Assembly (NCBI GenBank): GCA_937872225.1
Contig: CALMRZ010000017.1
Span: forward strand, 189,933 to 253,932
Direction: 5' to 3'
Source: an uncultured Spirochaetota bacterium
GTDB taxonomy: Bacteria > Spirochaetota > UBA4802 > UBA5550
DNA length: 64,000 nt
The first letter of the stretch is position 1. Each line of letters opens with the position of its first letter. Positions 15,636 to 24,163 of the stretch are shown in pieces. The notes below the pieces were generated by a model. The model saw nothing but the letters and a program-made list of their open reading frames with translations, searched no databases and was not told the origin of the DNA. The position numbers and the translations under genes are program-made.

Positions 15636-16431
15636 AAAGAAAATCATTCCCCTGGCCATTGTGGCCGCGGTATTGACGATCTCCATACTCTATTTCGAGG
15701 TGTTCCGGCATATCGGCGAGGACGGCAGCCGCATTGAAGGATCGGGAACCATCGAGGTGACCGAGGTCGATATCAGCTCGAAGCTCGCCGGCAGGATAAT
15801 CGGCATTACCCGCGATGAAGGGGAGAACGTCAGGCACGGGGAGGTGCTGGTGCGGATCGCCTATGACGAGCTGGACGCACAGCGACTTTCAGTCATGGCA
15901 AACCTGAACAACGCCAAGAAAAACATGGACCGGGTCAGGGAACTCTTCAGGAGCGGCTCGGTATCAAAAAAGGATTATGATAACATGGAAACCATGTACC
16001 GCATGGCAAAGGCGGCCAATGACCAGATCAACGCGGCCATAGACAACGCGGTCATTGCCTCTCCCATTGACGGGGTGGTGCTGGAAAAAAACCTGGAAAT
16101 AGGCGAGATAGCCTTTCCCGGAACGCCGGTGCTGACCGTGGCGGACATTAAAGACACCTGGATCAAGATTTACGTCAATGAAAAGCAGCTGGGCCGGGTG
16201 AAGCTGGGCCAGAAGGCGGAAATCAGCGTTGATTCGTTCCCTGACAAAAAGTTCATCGGCAAGGTGGTGTCCATATCCAACAAGGCGGAATTCACTCCTA
16301 AGACGATCCAGACCAAGGACGAGCGGGTCAAGCTGATGTTTGCCGTGAAAATAGCCGTCCCCAACCCGGACCAGAAGCTGAAGCCGGGCATGCCGGCCGA
16401 TGCCTACATATTAACCGGAGCGGCTAAATGA
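15628..16431 (+). CDS. HlyD/YbhG-type periplasmic adaptor
   Basis: A 267-residue membrane-fusion protein. One N-terminal membrane anchor (KIIPLAIVAAVLTISILYF) is followed by a biotinyl-lipoyl-like half (IEGSGTIEVTEVDISSKLAG, GENVRHGEVLVRI), a short coiled-coil hairpin (RVRELFRSGSVSKKDYDNME), the second lipoyl half (ASPIDGVVLEKNLEIGEIAF) and a beta-barrel (VNEKQLGRVKLGQKAEISVD). This is the order seen in YbhG/EmrA-like adaptors, with a rather short hairpin. It links the ABC-2 permeases to the TolC-like duct. Overlaps at both ends (8 bases with tolC, 4 with the ATPase) point to translational coupling. Confidence 0.93.
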   Translation: MNKKKIIPLAIVAAVLTISILYFEVFRHIGEDGSRIEGSGTIEVTEVDISSKLAGRIIGITRDEGENVRHGEVLVRIAYDELDAQRLSVMANLNNAKKNMDRVRELFRSGSVSKKDYDNMETMYRMAKAANDQINAAIDNAVIASPIDGVVLEKNLEIGEIAFPGTPVLTVADIKDTWIKIYVNEKQLGRVKLGQKAEISVDSFPDKKFIGKVVSISNKAEFTPKTIQTKDERVKLMFAVKIAVPNPDQKLKPGMPADAYILTGAAK

Positions 16432-17345
16432 TAACCGCCACTGACCTGACCAGGACCTTCGGGGACATCACCGCCGTTGATTCCCTGAGCTTTACCGTCA
16501 ATAGGGGCGAAATCTTCGGCATCGTGGGTCCTGACGGGTCAGGCAAGAGCACCCTCCTCAGGATGCTATCGTCGATTCTCGTTCCCGACGGAGGGACCAT
16601 CACAATCAACGGCATCAATGTGAAGGAAAACCCGTTTAAAATTAAGGAAAGCCTGGCGTACATGCCCCAGCGCTTCGGACTCTACGAGGACCTGACGGTG
16701 GAGGAAAACATTTTTTTCTTCGGCAGGCTGTTCCTCCTGTCCAGGCGGGAGATCAGGAAAAAACTCGATTCATTATACGGATTCAGCAGGCTCGGGCCCT
16801 ATAAAGACCGTCTCGCGGGGAAGCTTTCCGGCGGGATGAAGCAGAAGCTGGGCCTGGTCTGCAGCCTGGTGCACACGCCGGAAGTCCTGCTCCTCGACGA
16901 GCCGACGAACGGCGTGGACCCGGTTTCCCGGCGCGAGTTCTGGGACATTCTCTATGAGCTCCTCGGGCAGGGGGTCACCATCATGGTCACCACCGCGTAC
17001 CTGGATGAGGCTGAGCGGAGCAACCGGGTGGCCCTCATGTACCGAGGGAAATTCATACGCCTCGGGAAGCCGAAGTCGATACGGGAGGAACTGCGGCAGA
17101 GAATGCTGCATATAATCGTCGACGATCCGCACAGGGCGGAGACCGCGCTGAAAGTTGACGGCGGCATGAAGATCGTCCGGACCGGGAATTCCATCAGAAT
17201 TTTTACCGGCACCTTGGAGAAGACAAAAAAGCAGGCGGAACAGCTGTTGAAAAGGAAGGGGGTCGGCATACTCAAGGCCGAAGAGGTTATGCCGCGGCTG
17301 GAAGACAGCTTCATCGAGATAATAACCAGGGAGGAGGACCGATGA
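16428..17345 (+). CDS. ABC-2 exporter ATPase 1 (YbhF N-half-like)
   Basis: A 305-residue ATP-binding subunit. Walker A is GPDGSGKST (about residue 34-42), the Q-loop MPQRFGLYEDLTV, the signature LSGGMKQKLGL (about 136) and Walker B VLLLDEPTNGVDP (about 155); the switch region has TTAYLDEAE, where the canonical H-loop His is not obvious (Tyr at that position). The Asp in GPDG, where most ATPases have Asn, recalls the first nucleotide-binding domain of E. coli YbhF, which is one fused protein with two such domains. Here the halves are separate genes flanking the two permeases. The loss of the switch His suggests this may be the degenerate ATP site of an asymmetric pair. Confidence 0.93.
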   Translation: MITATDLTRTFGDITAVDSLSFTVNRGEIFGIVGPDGSGKSTLLRMLSSILVPDGGTITINGINVKENPFKIKESLAYMPQRFGLYEDLTVEENIFFFGRLFLLSRREIRKKLDSLYGFSRLGPYKDRLAGKLSGGMKQKLGLVCSLVHTPEVLLLDEPTNGVDPVSRREFWDILYELLGQGVTIMVTTAYLDEAERSNRVALMYRGKFIRLGKPKSIREELRQRMLHIIVDDPHRAETALKVDGGMKIVRTGNSIRIFTGTLEKTKKQAEQLLKRKGVGILKAEEVMPRLEDSFIEIITREEDR

Positions 17346-18493
17346 AAGCCTTTGGTTCCCTCATGCGCATGACCGCAATAGCGGACAAGGAATGGATCCA
17401 GATCCGCCGTGACGGCCGGAGCCTTTTCCTGACGCTGTTTATACCCACGCTCCTGGTGCTGCTGTTCGGCTACGCCCTGGTCTTTGACGTCAAGAATGTG
17501 AAAGTCGCCGTGTACGACCAGGACCGGAGTTATATTTCCCGCCAGTACCTTGAGCGGTTCAAGCATACCGAGTATATCTCGATCGTGCAGTATGTCGATA
17601 ATTACAAGGATATCGACCGGCTCATAAATACGGGCAGGATTGCCATGGCCGTGGTGATCCCGCCTTCTTTTGAACGAAAATTCAATTCAGGAAAATACGC
17701 CGATATACAGGTCCTGGTGGACGGCTCTGATTCCATGTCTGCGCTGATCGCGACCGGCTATGTTAAGGCCATAAGCTATGAGTTCAACAGGGATTATCTG
17801 GCCCGGGGATTGAGAAAAAAAGGATTAACCTCGTTGAAACAGCCGGTGGAGATAAAAAACAGGATATGGTATAATTCCGAGCTGAAGAGCCGCAATTTCA
17901 TCATCCCCGGCAACCTTGGCCTCATCCTGGCCATCATATCGGCCCTGATCACCTCCCTCACCATTTCCCGGGAATGGGAGCGCGGCACCATGGAGACACT
18001 CATTACAACGCCGGTGCGCGGCTACGAAGTGGTGCTGGGGAAACTGGTGCCCTATATTTTCATCGGCATTTTCGATGTTGTCTGCGCCCTGGTCATCGGG
18101 TATTTCGTTTTCAACGTGCCCTTCAGGGGAAGTTTTATCGAGCTGATTCTCATATCCATACTGTTTCTGGTGGGGACCAGCGGTCTGGGCATACTCATCT
18201 CTTCGCTGACGAGGGTCCAGGTACTTTCCGTGCAGGTTGCCATCGTCGTTACCTATCTGCCGTCATTCATGCTCTCTGATTTTATCTTCCCCATTAAAAA
18301 CATGCCGGTGATCATCCAGGCCATAACGTATATAATTCCGGCAAAATACATGATCGTCGTGCTGAAGGGGATCATCCTCCGCGGCGTCGGGTATCCGGTG
18401 CTGATAACGCAGATAATCTTTCTGTCAATATTCTGCATTCTGGTGCTTGCCCTGTGCGTAAAAAAGTTCAGGGTCAGCCTTCCGGACAAGTGA
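17342..18493 (+). CDS. ABC-2 type permease 1 (YbhS/YbhR-like)
   Basis: A 383-residue ABC-2 exporter permease. A first transmembrane helix (LFLTLFIPTLLVLLFGYALV) is followed by a periplasmic domain of about 140 residues (VKVAVYDQDRSYISRQYLER, VLVDGSDSMSALIATGYVKA), then a cluster of five helices. The conserved ISREWERGTMETLITTPVRGYEVVLGK stretch, the family signature, sits before the second helix of that cluster. It would pair with the next permease as a heterodimer powered by the two flanking ATPases. Start ATG 17342 overlaps the upstream stop (ATGA). Confidence 0.93.
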   Translation: MKAFGSLMRMTAIADKEWIQIRRDGRSLFLTLFIPTLLVLLFGYALVFDVKNVKVAVYDQDRSYISRQYLERFKHTEYISIVQYVDNYKDIDRLINTGRIAMAVVIPPSFERKFNSGKYADIQVLVDGSDSMSALIATGYVKAISYEFNRDYLARGLRKKGLTSLKQPVEIKNRIWYNSELKSRNFIIPGNLGLILAIISALITSLTISREWERGTMETLITTPVRGYEVVLGKLVPYIFIGIFDVVCALVIGYFVFNVPFRGSFIELILISILFLVGTSGLGILISSLTRVQVLSVQVAIVVTYLPSFMLSDFIFPIKNMPVIIQAITYIIPAKYMIVVLKGIILRGVGYPVLITQIIFLSIFCILVLALCVKKFRVSLPDK

Positions 18494-18511
18494 TGAAGAG
18501 GCACAGGTGAC

Positions 18512-19702
18512 ATGAAAGCGTTTATCAGACCAAAAGTTCTTGCAAGCATGATAAAAAAGGAATTCGCCCAGGTGCTCCGCGACATCCGGATGCGGGGCGT
18601 CGTCTTCGGGCCGCCGATAATCATGATCGTCGTTTTCGGTTATGCCATCAACCTTGATGTCAATACCGTGAACTTGGCGGTTATGGATGAAGACAAGACC
18701 CCGATGAGCCGGGGACTGATCGAAAAGTTCACCGGATCCGGATATTTCAAACTGCATTCATATCTGTACTCGGACAGGGAATTGACACCGCTCATGGACC
18801 ATGGACAGGTGGAAGCGTTTATCCATCTGCGGCGGGGCTTGTTAAAAAACCTTAAGACAGGTAAAGCCTCGGAATTGCAGGTGATCATAGACGGAAGCGA
18901 TTCCAACAGGGGTGCGATCATAACCGCCTATGTCAACGAGATAATGCAGGGTTTTTTCATGGATGAATACCTCGGAAGGATCAAAGCGCAGGTCCTGTAT
19001 CGCATGTCCGGCCTGTCGGGAACGCAAACGGGAGAGGCCGCAGGGATAGTAATGCCCAAAGGCGTCCGCATTCTTGACCGGGCTTATTTCAATCCGACAC
19101 TCCTCAGCAAGAACTATTTCCTTCCCGGCGTCATCGGCTTCATTGTTTCCCTCATAACGGTCATGCTGACGTCGATGTCGATCGTCAAGGAGCGGGAGTC
19201 GGGGACGATGGAGCAGATCGTCGTGTCGCCCATCAAGCCCATGGAATTCATCATGGGAAAAACGATTCCCTTCGCCATCATTGGTTTTATCGATATGCTT
19301 ATTGTTTCAATCATAACAATTTTCTGGTTCGGCGTGCCGTTCAAGGGGAATATATTGTTTCTCTATTTTGCGGCGTTTTTCTATATTCTTTGTTCGCTGG
19401 CGGTGGGTATATTCATTTCCACCATATCTAAAACGCAGCAGCAGGCGATGATGTCGTTTTTCCTATACTTCATCCCGGCAATTCTTTTTTCGGGATTTGC
19501 CTTTCCCATCTATGCCATGCCGGAAACGATTCAGTTCATCACCTACTTTAATCCCCTCATGTACTTTATAGTGATCATACGGGGTGTTTTTCTTAAGGGT
19601 GTCGGCATAACGGTTTTATGGAAGGAGCTTCTGGTGCTCGTCATCATCGGTGCGGTGCTGCTCAACATCAGTGCCCGCAGGCTGAGCAGGAGGATGGAGT
19701 GA
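18512..19702 (+). CDS. ABC-2 type permease 2 (YbhS/YbhR-like)
   Basis: A 396-residue paralogue of the preceding gene with the same plan: N-terminal helix (VVFGPPIIMIVVFGYAINLD), periplasmic domain (VNLAVMDEDKTPMSRGLIEK, QVIIDGSDSNRGAIITAYVN) and a C-terminal five-helix block preceded by VKERESGTMEQIVVSPIKPM. The parallel DGSDS motifs show the two permeases derive from one duplication. ATG 18512 follows AGGCACAGGTGAC and leaves an 18-base gap after permease 1. The end overlaps the start of the second ATPase gene by three bases. Confidence 0.93.
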   Translation: MKAFIRPKVLASMIKKEFAQVLRDIRMRGVVFGPPIIMIVVFGYAINLDVNTVNLAVMDEDKTPMSRGLIEKFTGSGYFKLHSYLYSDRELTPLMDHGQVEAFIHLRRGLLKNLKTGKASELQVIIDGSDSNRGAIITAYVNEIMQGFFMDEYLGRIKAQVLYRMSGLSGTQTGEAAGIVMPKGVRILDRAYFNPTLLSKNYFLPGVIGFIVSLITVMLTSMSIVKERESGTMEQIVVSPIKPMEFIMGKTIPFAIIGFIDMLIVSIITIFWFGVPFKGNILFLYFAAFFYILCSLAVGIFISTISKTQQQAMMSFFLYFIPAILFSGFAFPIYAMPETIQFITYFNPLMYFIVIIRGVFLKGVGITVLWKELLVLVIIGAVLLNISARRLSRRME

Positions 19703-20628
19703 TGGAAAAGGCGGTTGAGATAAGGAACCTGACAAAAAAATTCGGCGATTTCACCGCGGTGAACAATATCAGCCTGTCGGTGGAGAAGGGGGAAATCTTC
19801 GGTTTCCTCGGACCCAACGGGGCGGGAAAGACGACCACCATCAAGATGCTTTGCGGGATCCTGATGCCGACTTCCGGCGAGGGCCGGGTATCGGGGTACG
19901 ATATCATCAGCGAGCAGGAAAAGATCAAGACCATCATCGGGTACATGTCCCAGCGCTTCAGCCTGTATGAGGACCTCACGGTCGTGGAGAACCTGGAATT
20001 TTACGGAAGCATATACGGCCTCGAAGGGGCGCGGCTGAAGCAGGCCATCGGCCGGGTGGTCGACATGGCGGGCATCGGCGACAGAAAAAACGAGCTGATC
20101 AAAAACCTGCCCGGCGGCATGAAGCAGCGCCTGGCCCTGGGGGGCGCCATACTCCACGATCCGCCGATACTGTTCCTTGACGAGCCAACGTCCGGCGTGG
20201 ACCCCCTCATGCGCCGGAACTTCTGGGACATAATCTACCGGTTTTCCGAGGAGGGGCGGACCATCTTCGTGACGACCCACTACATGGACGAGGCGGAGCA
20301 CTGCAACAGGATCGCCCTGGTCATTGGGGGGCAGATCATTGCCCTTGATTCGCCGGAGTCGCTGAAAAGGAATTTTACCAATTCGGTCTATTCGATCGTA
20401 ACGGATGATTTTCTGGAGGTATTTGAAAAAATCAGGTACCGGGATTTCATAATCGAAGCGGCGATCTTCGGCGCAGACATTCATATTCTGTGTGAAGCTG
20501 ATGTTCCGGTAAAAAGAAAGGTAACCGCATTTTTCAGGGAACATAACATATCATCCTATTCGATTAACCGGATCACTCCCAGCCTGGAAGATGTCTTCGT
20601 GAGCAATGCCAGAAAATTCAGCCTATGA
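19702..20628 (+). CDS. ABC-2 exporter ATPase 2 (YbhF C-half-like)
   Basis: A 308-residue ATPase. I start it at ATG 19702, which overlaps the permease stop codon and is preceded by AGGATGGAG; the frame is open further upstream without a better start. It has Walker A GPNGAGKTTT, Q-loop MSQRFSLYEDLTV, signature LPGGMKQRLAL (Pro replaces Ser of LSGG), Walker B ILFLDEPTSGVDP and an intact H-loop in VTTHYMDEAEHCNR. The canonical GPNG and the intact His contrast with ATPase 1, while the signature is degenerate here, so the two probably form one heterodimer with one strong site. It is the last gene of the tetR-initiated operon. Confidence 0.93.
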   Translation: MEKAVEIRNLTKKFGDFTAVNNISLSVEKGEIFGFLGPNGAGKTTTIKMLCGILMPTSGEGRVSGYDIISEQEKIKTIIGYMSQRFSLYEDLTVVENLEFYGSIYGLEGARLKQAIGRVVDMAGIGDRKNELIKNLPGGMKQRLALGGAILHDPPILFLDEPTSGVDPLMRRNFWDIIYRFSEEGRTIFVTTHYMDEAEHCNRIALVIGGQIIALDSPESLKRNFTNSVYSIVTDDFLEVFEKIRYRDFIIEAAIFGADIHILCEADVPVKRKVTAFFREHNISSYSINRITPSLEDVFVSNARKFSL

Positions 20629-20720
20629 GGCCTGACCGTAATGCGACCCGTCATTTTTTTCTTGAATATTCTGTGAAACGGATATTGGATGGCTCGGGAT
20701 CCGCGGTCCCGTGATTGGCA

Positions 20721-21281
20721 ATGAAACAATACCTGAAACATGGCGTCACGCCCTTCCTCATGACCATGAGCCTGTCCAGTGTCATGGGGCTCTGTGTTAT
20801 CATGGGGGCCGCTTACGGCTGCAGCAAAGGACATGACCGGAGATATGTTTGCGGTGATGCGCGCTTTTCCATATCGTTCCCGGAAACATGGAAAACAAAG
20901 GAAAACCTGAAGGGCACCAGAATTCTCGCCGAGATTCCGGATGAAGAAGGTTCGTCGGTTATCAGGCAGAATGTCAATGTCGTCGTGGAAGAAATAGCGA
21001 AGCCTGTTTCCCTGAACGGGTATGTCGAGCAGCAAAAAATCGGCCTGCAGAAGTTGCGCGGCGTGAAGATTCTCACCGCCGGTGAAACCACCGTTGACGG
21101 CAGTCCGGCGAAGTGGCTTACCTACAGCTACACCATCCGCGATTTTGGGTACCAGGCCCTGGTGTATGTCCTGAACAGGGACGAGCGGTATTATGTGATT
21201 ACCGGCCTCTGCCAGATAAACGCGTTCCACAAGCATAAAGAGCGGTTTCATTCAATTGCCAAAAGTTTCAGGTTTGAATAG
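20721..21281 (+). CDS. DcrB/PsbP-like exported protein, possibly lipid-anchored
   Basis: A 186-residue protein from ATG 20721. The N-terminus has two hydrophobic runs (LMTMSLSSVMGLCVIMGAAYGC), and the Cys at about residue 33 could be a lipid attachment site, with a loose lipobox (AYGC) of the kind spirochaetes accept. The body (ARFSISFPETWKTKENLKGT, NVVVEEIAKPVSLNGYVEQQ, TVDGSPAKWLTYSY, YYVITGLCQ, FHSIAKSFRFE) matches the DcrB/PsbP-like fold found in many small periplasmic proteins. No enzymatic function is known for such proteins. It is separated from the efflux operon by about 90 bases and may have its own promoter. Confidence 0.7.
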   Translation: MKQYLKHGVTPFLMTMSLSSVMGLCVIMGAAYGCSKGHDRRYVCGDARFSISFPETWKTKENLKGTRILAEIPDEEGSSVIRQNVNVVVEEIAKPVSLNGYVEQQKIGLQKLRGVKILTAGETTVDGSPAKWLTYSYTIRDFGYQALVYVLNRDERYYVITGLCQINAFHKHKERFHSIAKSFRFE

Positions 21282-21320
21282 CATTCGTATCGTATTCTCG
21301 CAAAGCATAATCGGAAAGGC

Positions 21321-22127
21321 ATGACAGCACTGTTCACTGATAATGATTTCGTTTTTTTTAAAAATGCATTGATGGAAGCGGGCGCCATGGCCCGCCGGAT
21401 CCAAAAGGAAACCATCGCGGTCAACAGAAAGAGTGACCGGTCGATAGTTACCCAGGCGGACCTGATGGTTCAGGACTTGCTGATGCAAAGGATCTCCGAC
21501 CGCTATGATAACGTTACTTTCATCATGGAAGAAAACAACTCGGGGTCGGTCCCGGACATCGGGGACGACACCTTGTCCGCAATTATCGATCCCATAGACG
21601 GCACGGCAATGTTCAGCATGCATCTCCCGGAATGGTGCGTTTCAGTGGGAATATTCAGAGGATATACCCCTGTCTATGGATTTGTTTATTCCCCCGGTTT
21701 TGACATGCTTTTTTATAATGATGACGGTAATGCCTACATGAATGAACGGCCCCTGCGCGCGGAAAGGAAGATCATCATTGATAATGAAACCAATATTTTC
21801 TGCGCTTCGGAAGTGAGCAACCGGTTCTTTTTTGATTTCCCGGGCAAGATACGAAATCTCGGTTCGACGGCGCTGCACGCCTGCCTTGCGGCTGATAACG
21901 CGCGCAACAGGACCCTCGCTTTCATCGGCAAATCCAACCTGTGGGACTGGGCCGGGGCGGTGCCGATCGTGCTGAAGGCCGGCTGTATGGTCAGGTATTT
22001 CGGCGGCGAAGAGATCGATTACCGCGCCGTGATCGAGAACAAGAACCGGCTCCTGGATTATGTCGTGGTATATAATGTCGATGATTTTGATTCCATCCGG
22101 AATATTTTCAAGCCACGGCCGGTATGA
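21321..22127 (+). CDS. Inositol monophosphatase family phosphatase
   Basis: A 268-residue Mg-dependent phosphatase of the IMPase/CysQ/FBPase superfamily. Metal ligands are visible as the Glu pair in FIMEENNSG, the DPIDGT motif (about residues 93-98), and the second Asp-containing motif WDWAGAVPIVLKAGC. The usual ending GG of the second motif is replaced by GC. Substrates in this family include inositol phosphates, 3'-phosphoadenosine 5'-phosphate and histidinol phosphate; the sequence alone does not distinguish them. ATG 21321 follows GGAAAGGC. It stands alone, with about 300 bases of non-coding sequence after it. Confidence 0.88.
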   Translation: MTALFTDNDFVFFKNALMEAGAMARRIQKETIAVNRKSDRSIVTQADLMVQDLLMQRISDRYDNVTFIMEENNSGSVPDIGDDTLSAIIDPIDGTAMFSMHLPEWCVSVGIFRGYTPVYGFVYSPGFDMLFYNDDGNAYMNERPLRAERKIIIDNETNIFCASEVSNRFFFDFPGKIRNLGSTALHACLAADNARNRTLAFIGKSNLWDWAGAVPIVLKAGCMVRYFGGEEIDYRAVIENKNRLLDYVVVYNVDDFDSIRNIFKPRPV

Positions 22128-22435
22128 CGACCTGAAAAGGATCATGGTTATGGGTGTCATGCCGCGCGGCTTTTTCCGATAGGTATTAATGAAAAATAAT
22201 CCGCGCAGTGCATACCATTCAAATCCGCTGCATATGAAATTATTAAGAGAAAATAATTGCCCGGCATTGAACAAAAAACAGACAAATGAAAAAAATATCC
22301 TGAGTCAGTCAGGTTGATTTCAGGAAGCAGTAACGGGAAAAGGTGAAAAGTGTATAGTGCCGATTAATATGTTGACATTAATATACGCCGGATTGATTCT
22401 GACTCCAAGAAGAGTTTGTTGTTAGGAATGAGAAT
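22128..22435. other. Intergenic region with a possible promoter
   Basis: This 308-base stretch has no convincing open frame. TTGACA at 22372-22377 is a good -35 box, but the matching -10 (GATTCT around 22395-22400) is weak. An 8-base direct repeat ATTAATAT flanks the -35 box. GGAATGAG precedes the next start codon. Nothing else is recognised. Confidence 0.4.
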
Positions 22436-22915
22436 ATGCCACGGCCCAGGATTTTCGGTTATCTAGCAGTATTATTTGCGTTGATTCTTACAGGATTTTT
22501 CATCTATTCCCTGACCCTTGTGTTCAATGAAAATATAACGTTTAGCCAGATTGATTTGCAGCAGTTGAGCAACTTTACGTTCTATGCGATTGCCGCTCCG
22601 ATTGGCCTGGTGTCAATGGTCGTCATTGGAACCGGATTCTGGATCGGCTGGACAATTCTTGCGATAAAGGTGGTGCCTCCCATGCCTGAAATAGTTGAGA
22701 AAAAAGATTTTTCGAAAATCAAAGCCTTTTTCATGTGTATCATAACGCTGGCCCTGGGAGTTCTTTTGATCTACGGCATTTACATAAGGAACTTCTGGGC
22801 CCTGGCGATACCCGCCGCGGCTATCTGCATCGTCATACTGGGTGCCGTGTTCTGGGTCGGCATCGCCATCATAACAACCCGTTCAACGCTGCCGGAAGAA
22901 AAGCAAAAGTCTTAA
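22436..22915 (+). CDS. Uncharacterised four-helix membrane protein
   Basis: A 159-residue protein I do not recognise. Four hydrophobic segments are seen at about residues 7-29, 50-78, 98-115 and 121-147, arranged as two helical hairpins of similar character (FWIGWTILAIKVVPPMPE in the first half and FWVGIAIITTRSTLPEE in the second). The repeated G-x-FW-x-G pattern suggests an internal duplication. There are no conserved charged residues inside the membrane and no known motif. It ends six bases before the first glycosyltransferase, so it may be co-transcribed with a glycan pathway and help membrane attachment or export; that is inference from position only. Confidence 0.75.
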   Translation: MPRPRIFGYLAVLFALILTGFFIYSLTLVFNENITFSQIDLQQLSNFTFYAIAAPIGLVSMVVIGTGFWIGWTILAIKVVPPMPEIVEKKDFSKIKAFFMCIITLALGVLLIYGIYIRNFWALAIPAAAICIVILGAVFWVGIAIITTRSTLPEEKQKS

Positions 22916-22921
22916 ACAACC

Positions 22922-24163
22922 ATGAGGGTTTTGCTGTTATGTTACCGTGGCAGTCCTTTTTGCGGGGGCCTCGGTATTTATCTTTATTATCTGAGCCGCG
23001 AGCTGGCCAGGCTTGGCGTCGAGGTTGATGTTCTCGTGGGGCCGCCGTATCCTGATCCTTTGGACAAATGGGCGACGGTTCATCCTGTCGAGAACCTGAA
23101 TATCTGGATGGTAAAGACAAAAAAATTCGGTTATGACCGGCTGAAACGGGTTTTTTCCTTCTGGAATTTCATCGACTATATCCTGACCCGCTTTCATATT
23201 TTTCCTGAAATGGAAACCTTCAGCATGAGGGCTTTTTTTAAAATCCACAAACTTCTGAAGGAGCGGAACTACGATCTCATCCATGACATCAATGGCCTGG
23301 GGTGGGGCCTCCTGTTCATGAAGGGCTTCGGCATCCCGGTCATATCGACCATCCATCATCCCCTCACCAAGGACCGTGAAGCTGATCTGATGATGGACAA
23401 GGATTTCTGGGGGCTTCTCACCTCGGTCCTGTTCTATCCGCTCACGATGCAGCGGATCGTCATCAACCGCCTTGACAGGGTCATCACGTCGTCGAAAGAG
23501 GGGATTGATGAGCTGAAGCGCGCCTTCGGCCTTAACAAAGATAAAATTTCCGTTGTCTATAACGGCCTTGACGTGGAAAGCTTCAGAAACACCGGTGAAA
23601 AAAGGGAGAAGCAAACCATCCTCTTCGTGGGCAATACCGAGGACCATAAAAAAGGGATCATCTTTCTCCTGGAGGCCCTTGCGGAGCTCCCGGAGGGAAT
23701 AGGCCTCACGATTGTCGATGAAGGACCGCCGCTGAAGAAGAACGCTGCGGAGCTCATAAAAAAGATCGGCGTGGAGAAGCGGGTGAAATTTACCGGCAAG
23801 GTTGACCATAAAACCCTCGTGAGTTTATACAGCAGGGCCACCGTGCTGGTCATGTCATCGCTGTATGAGGGATTCGGGCTTCCGGCAGCGGAGGCGATGG
23901 CCTGCGAAACACCGGTGGTCGTGACCAGGGCAGGCTCACTTCCCGAGGTCGTGGATTCTTCCTGTGGGATCCTCGTGGAGCCCGGAAACGCGCGGGAGCT
24001 CCGGGAAGCGATCATGGCCATTCTCAAGGACGGCGGATCCCGGGACCGGATGGGCAGAAACGGCAGAAAAAAAGCGGTGGAAAATTTTTCCTGGCCCGTC
24101 GCGGCGAGGAACACTCTTGAAGTATATCGTGATGTAATCAATAAATACAGGAGAGCTCAATGA
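22922..24163 (+). CDS. GT4-family glycosyltransferase 1
   Basis: A 413-residue retaining glycosyltransferase of the GT-B fold. The N-terminal domain begins RVLLLCYRGSPFCGGLGIYL, an acceptor-loop Gly-rich start, and the C-terminal domain has the nucleotide-sugar block: FVGNTEDHKKGIIFLLEALA, then SSLYEGFGLPAAEAMACETP, whose two Glu eight residues apart form the E-x7-E motif of GT4 enzymes. It is cytoplasmic or peripheral. Sugar and acceptor cannot be told. It overlaps by four bases the next gene, a close paralogue. Confidence 0.93.
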   Translation: MRVLLLCYRGSPFCGGLGIYLYYLSRELARLGVEVDVLVGPPYPDPLDKWATVHPVENLNIWMVKTKKFGYDRLKRVFSFWNFIDYILTRFHIFPEMETFSMRAFFKIHKLLKERNYDLIHDINGLGWGLLFMKGFGIPVISTIHHPLTKDREADLMMDKDFWGLLTSVLFYPLTMQRIVINRLDRVITSSKEGIDELKRAFGLNKDKISVVYNGLDVESFRNTGEKREKQTILFVGNTEDHKKGIIFLLEALAELPEGIGLTIVDEGPPLKKNAAELIKKIGVEKRVKFTGKVDHKTLVSLYSRATVLVMSSLYEGFGLPAAEAMACETPVVVTRAGSLPEVVDSSCGILVEPGNARELREAIMAILKDGGSRDRMGRNGRKKAVENFSWPVAARNTLEVYRDVINKYRRAQ

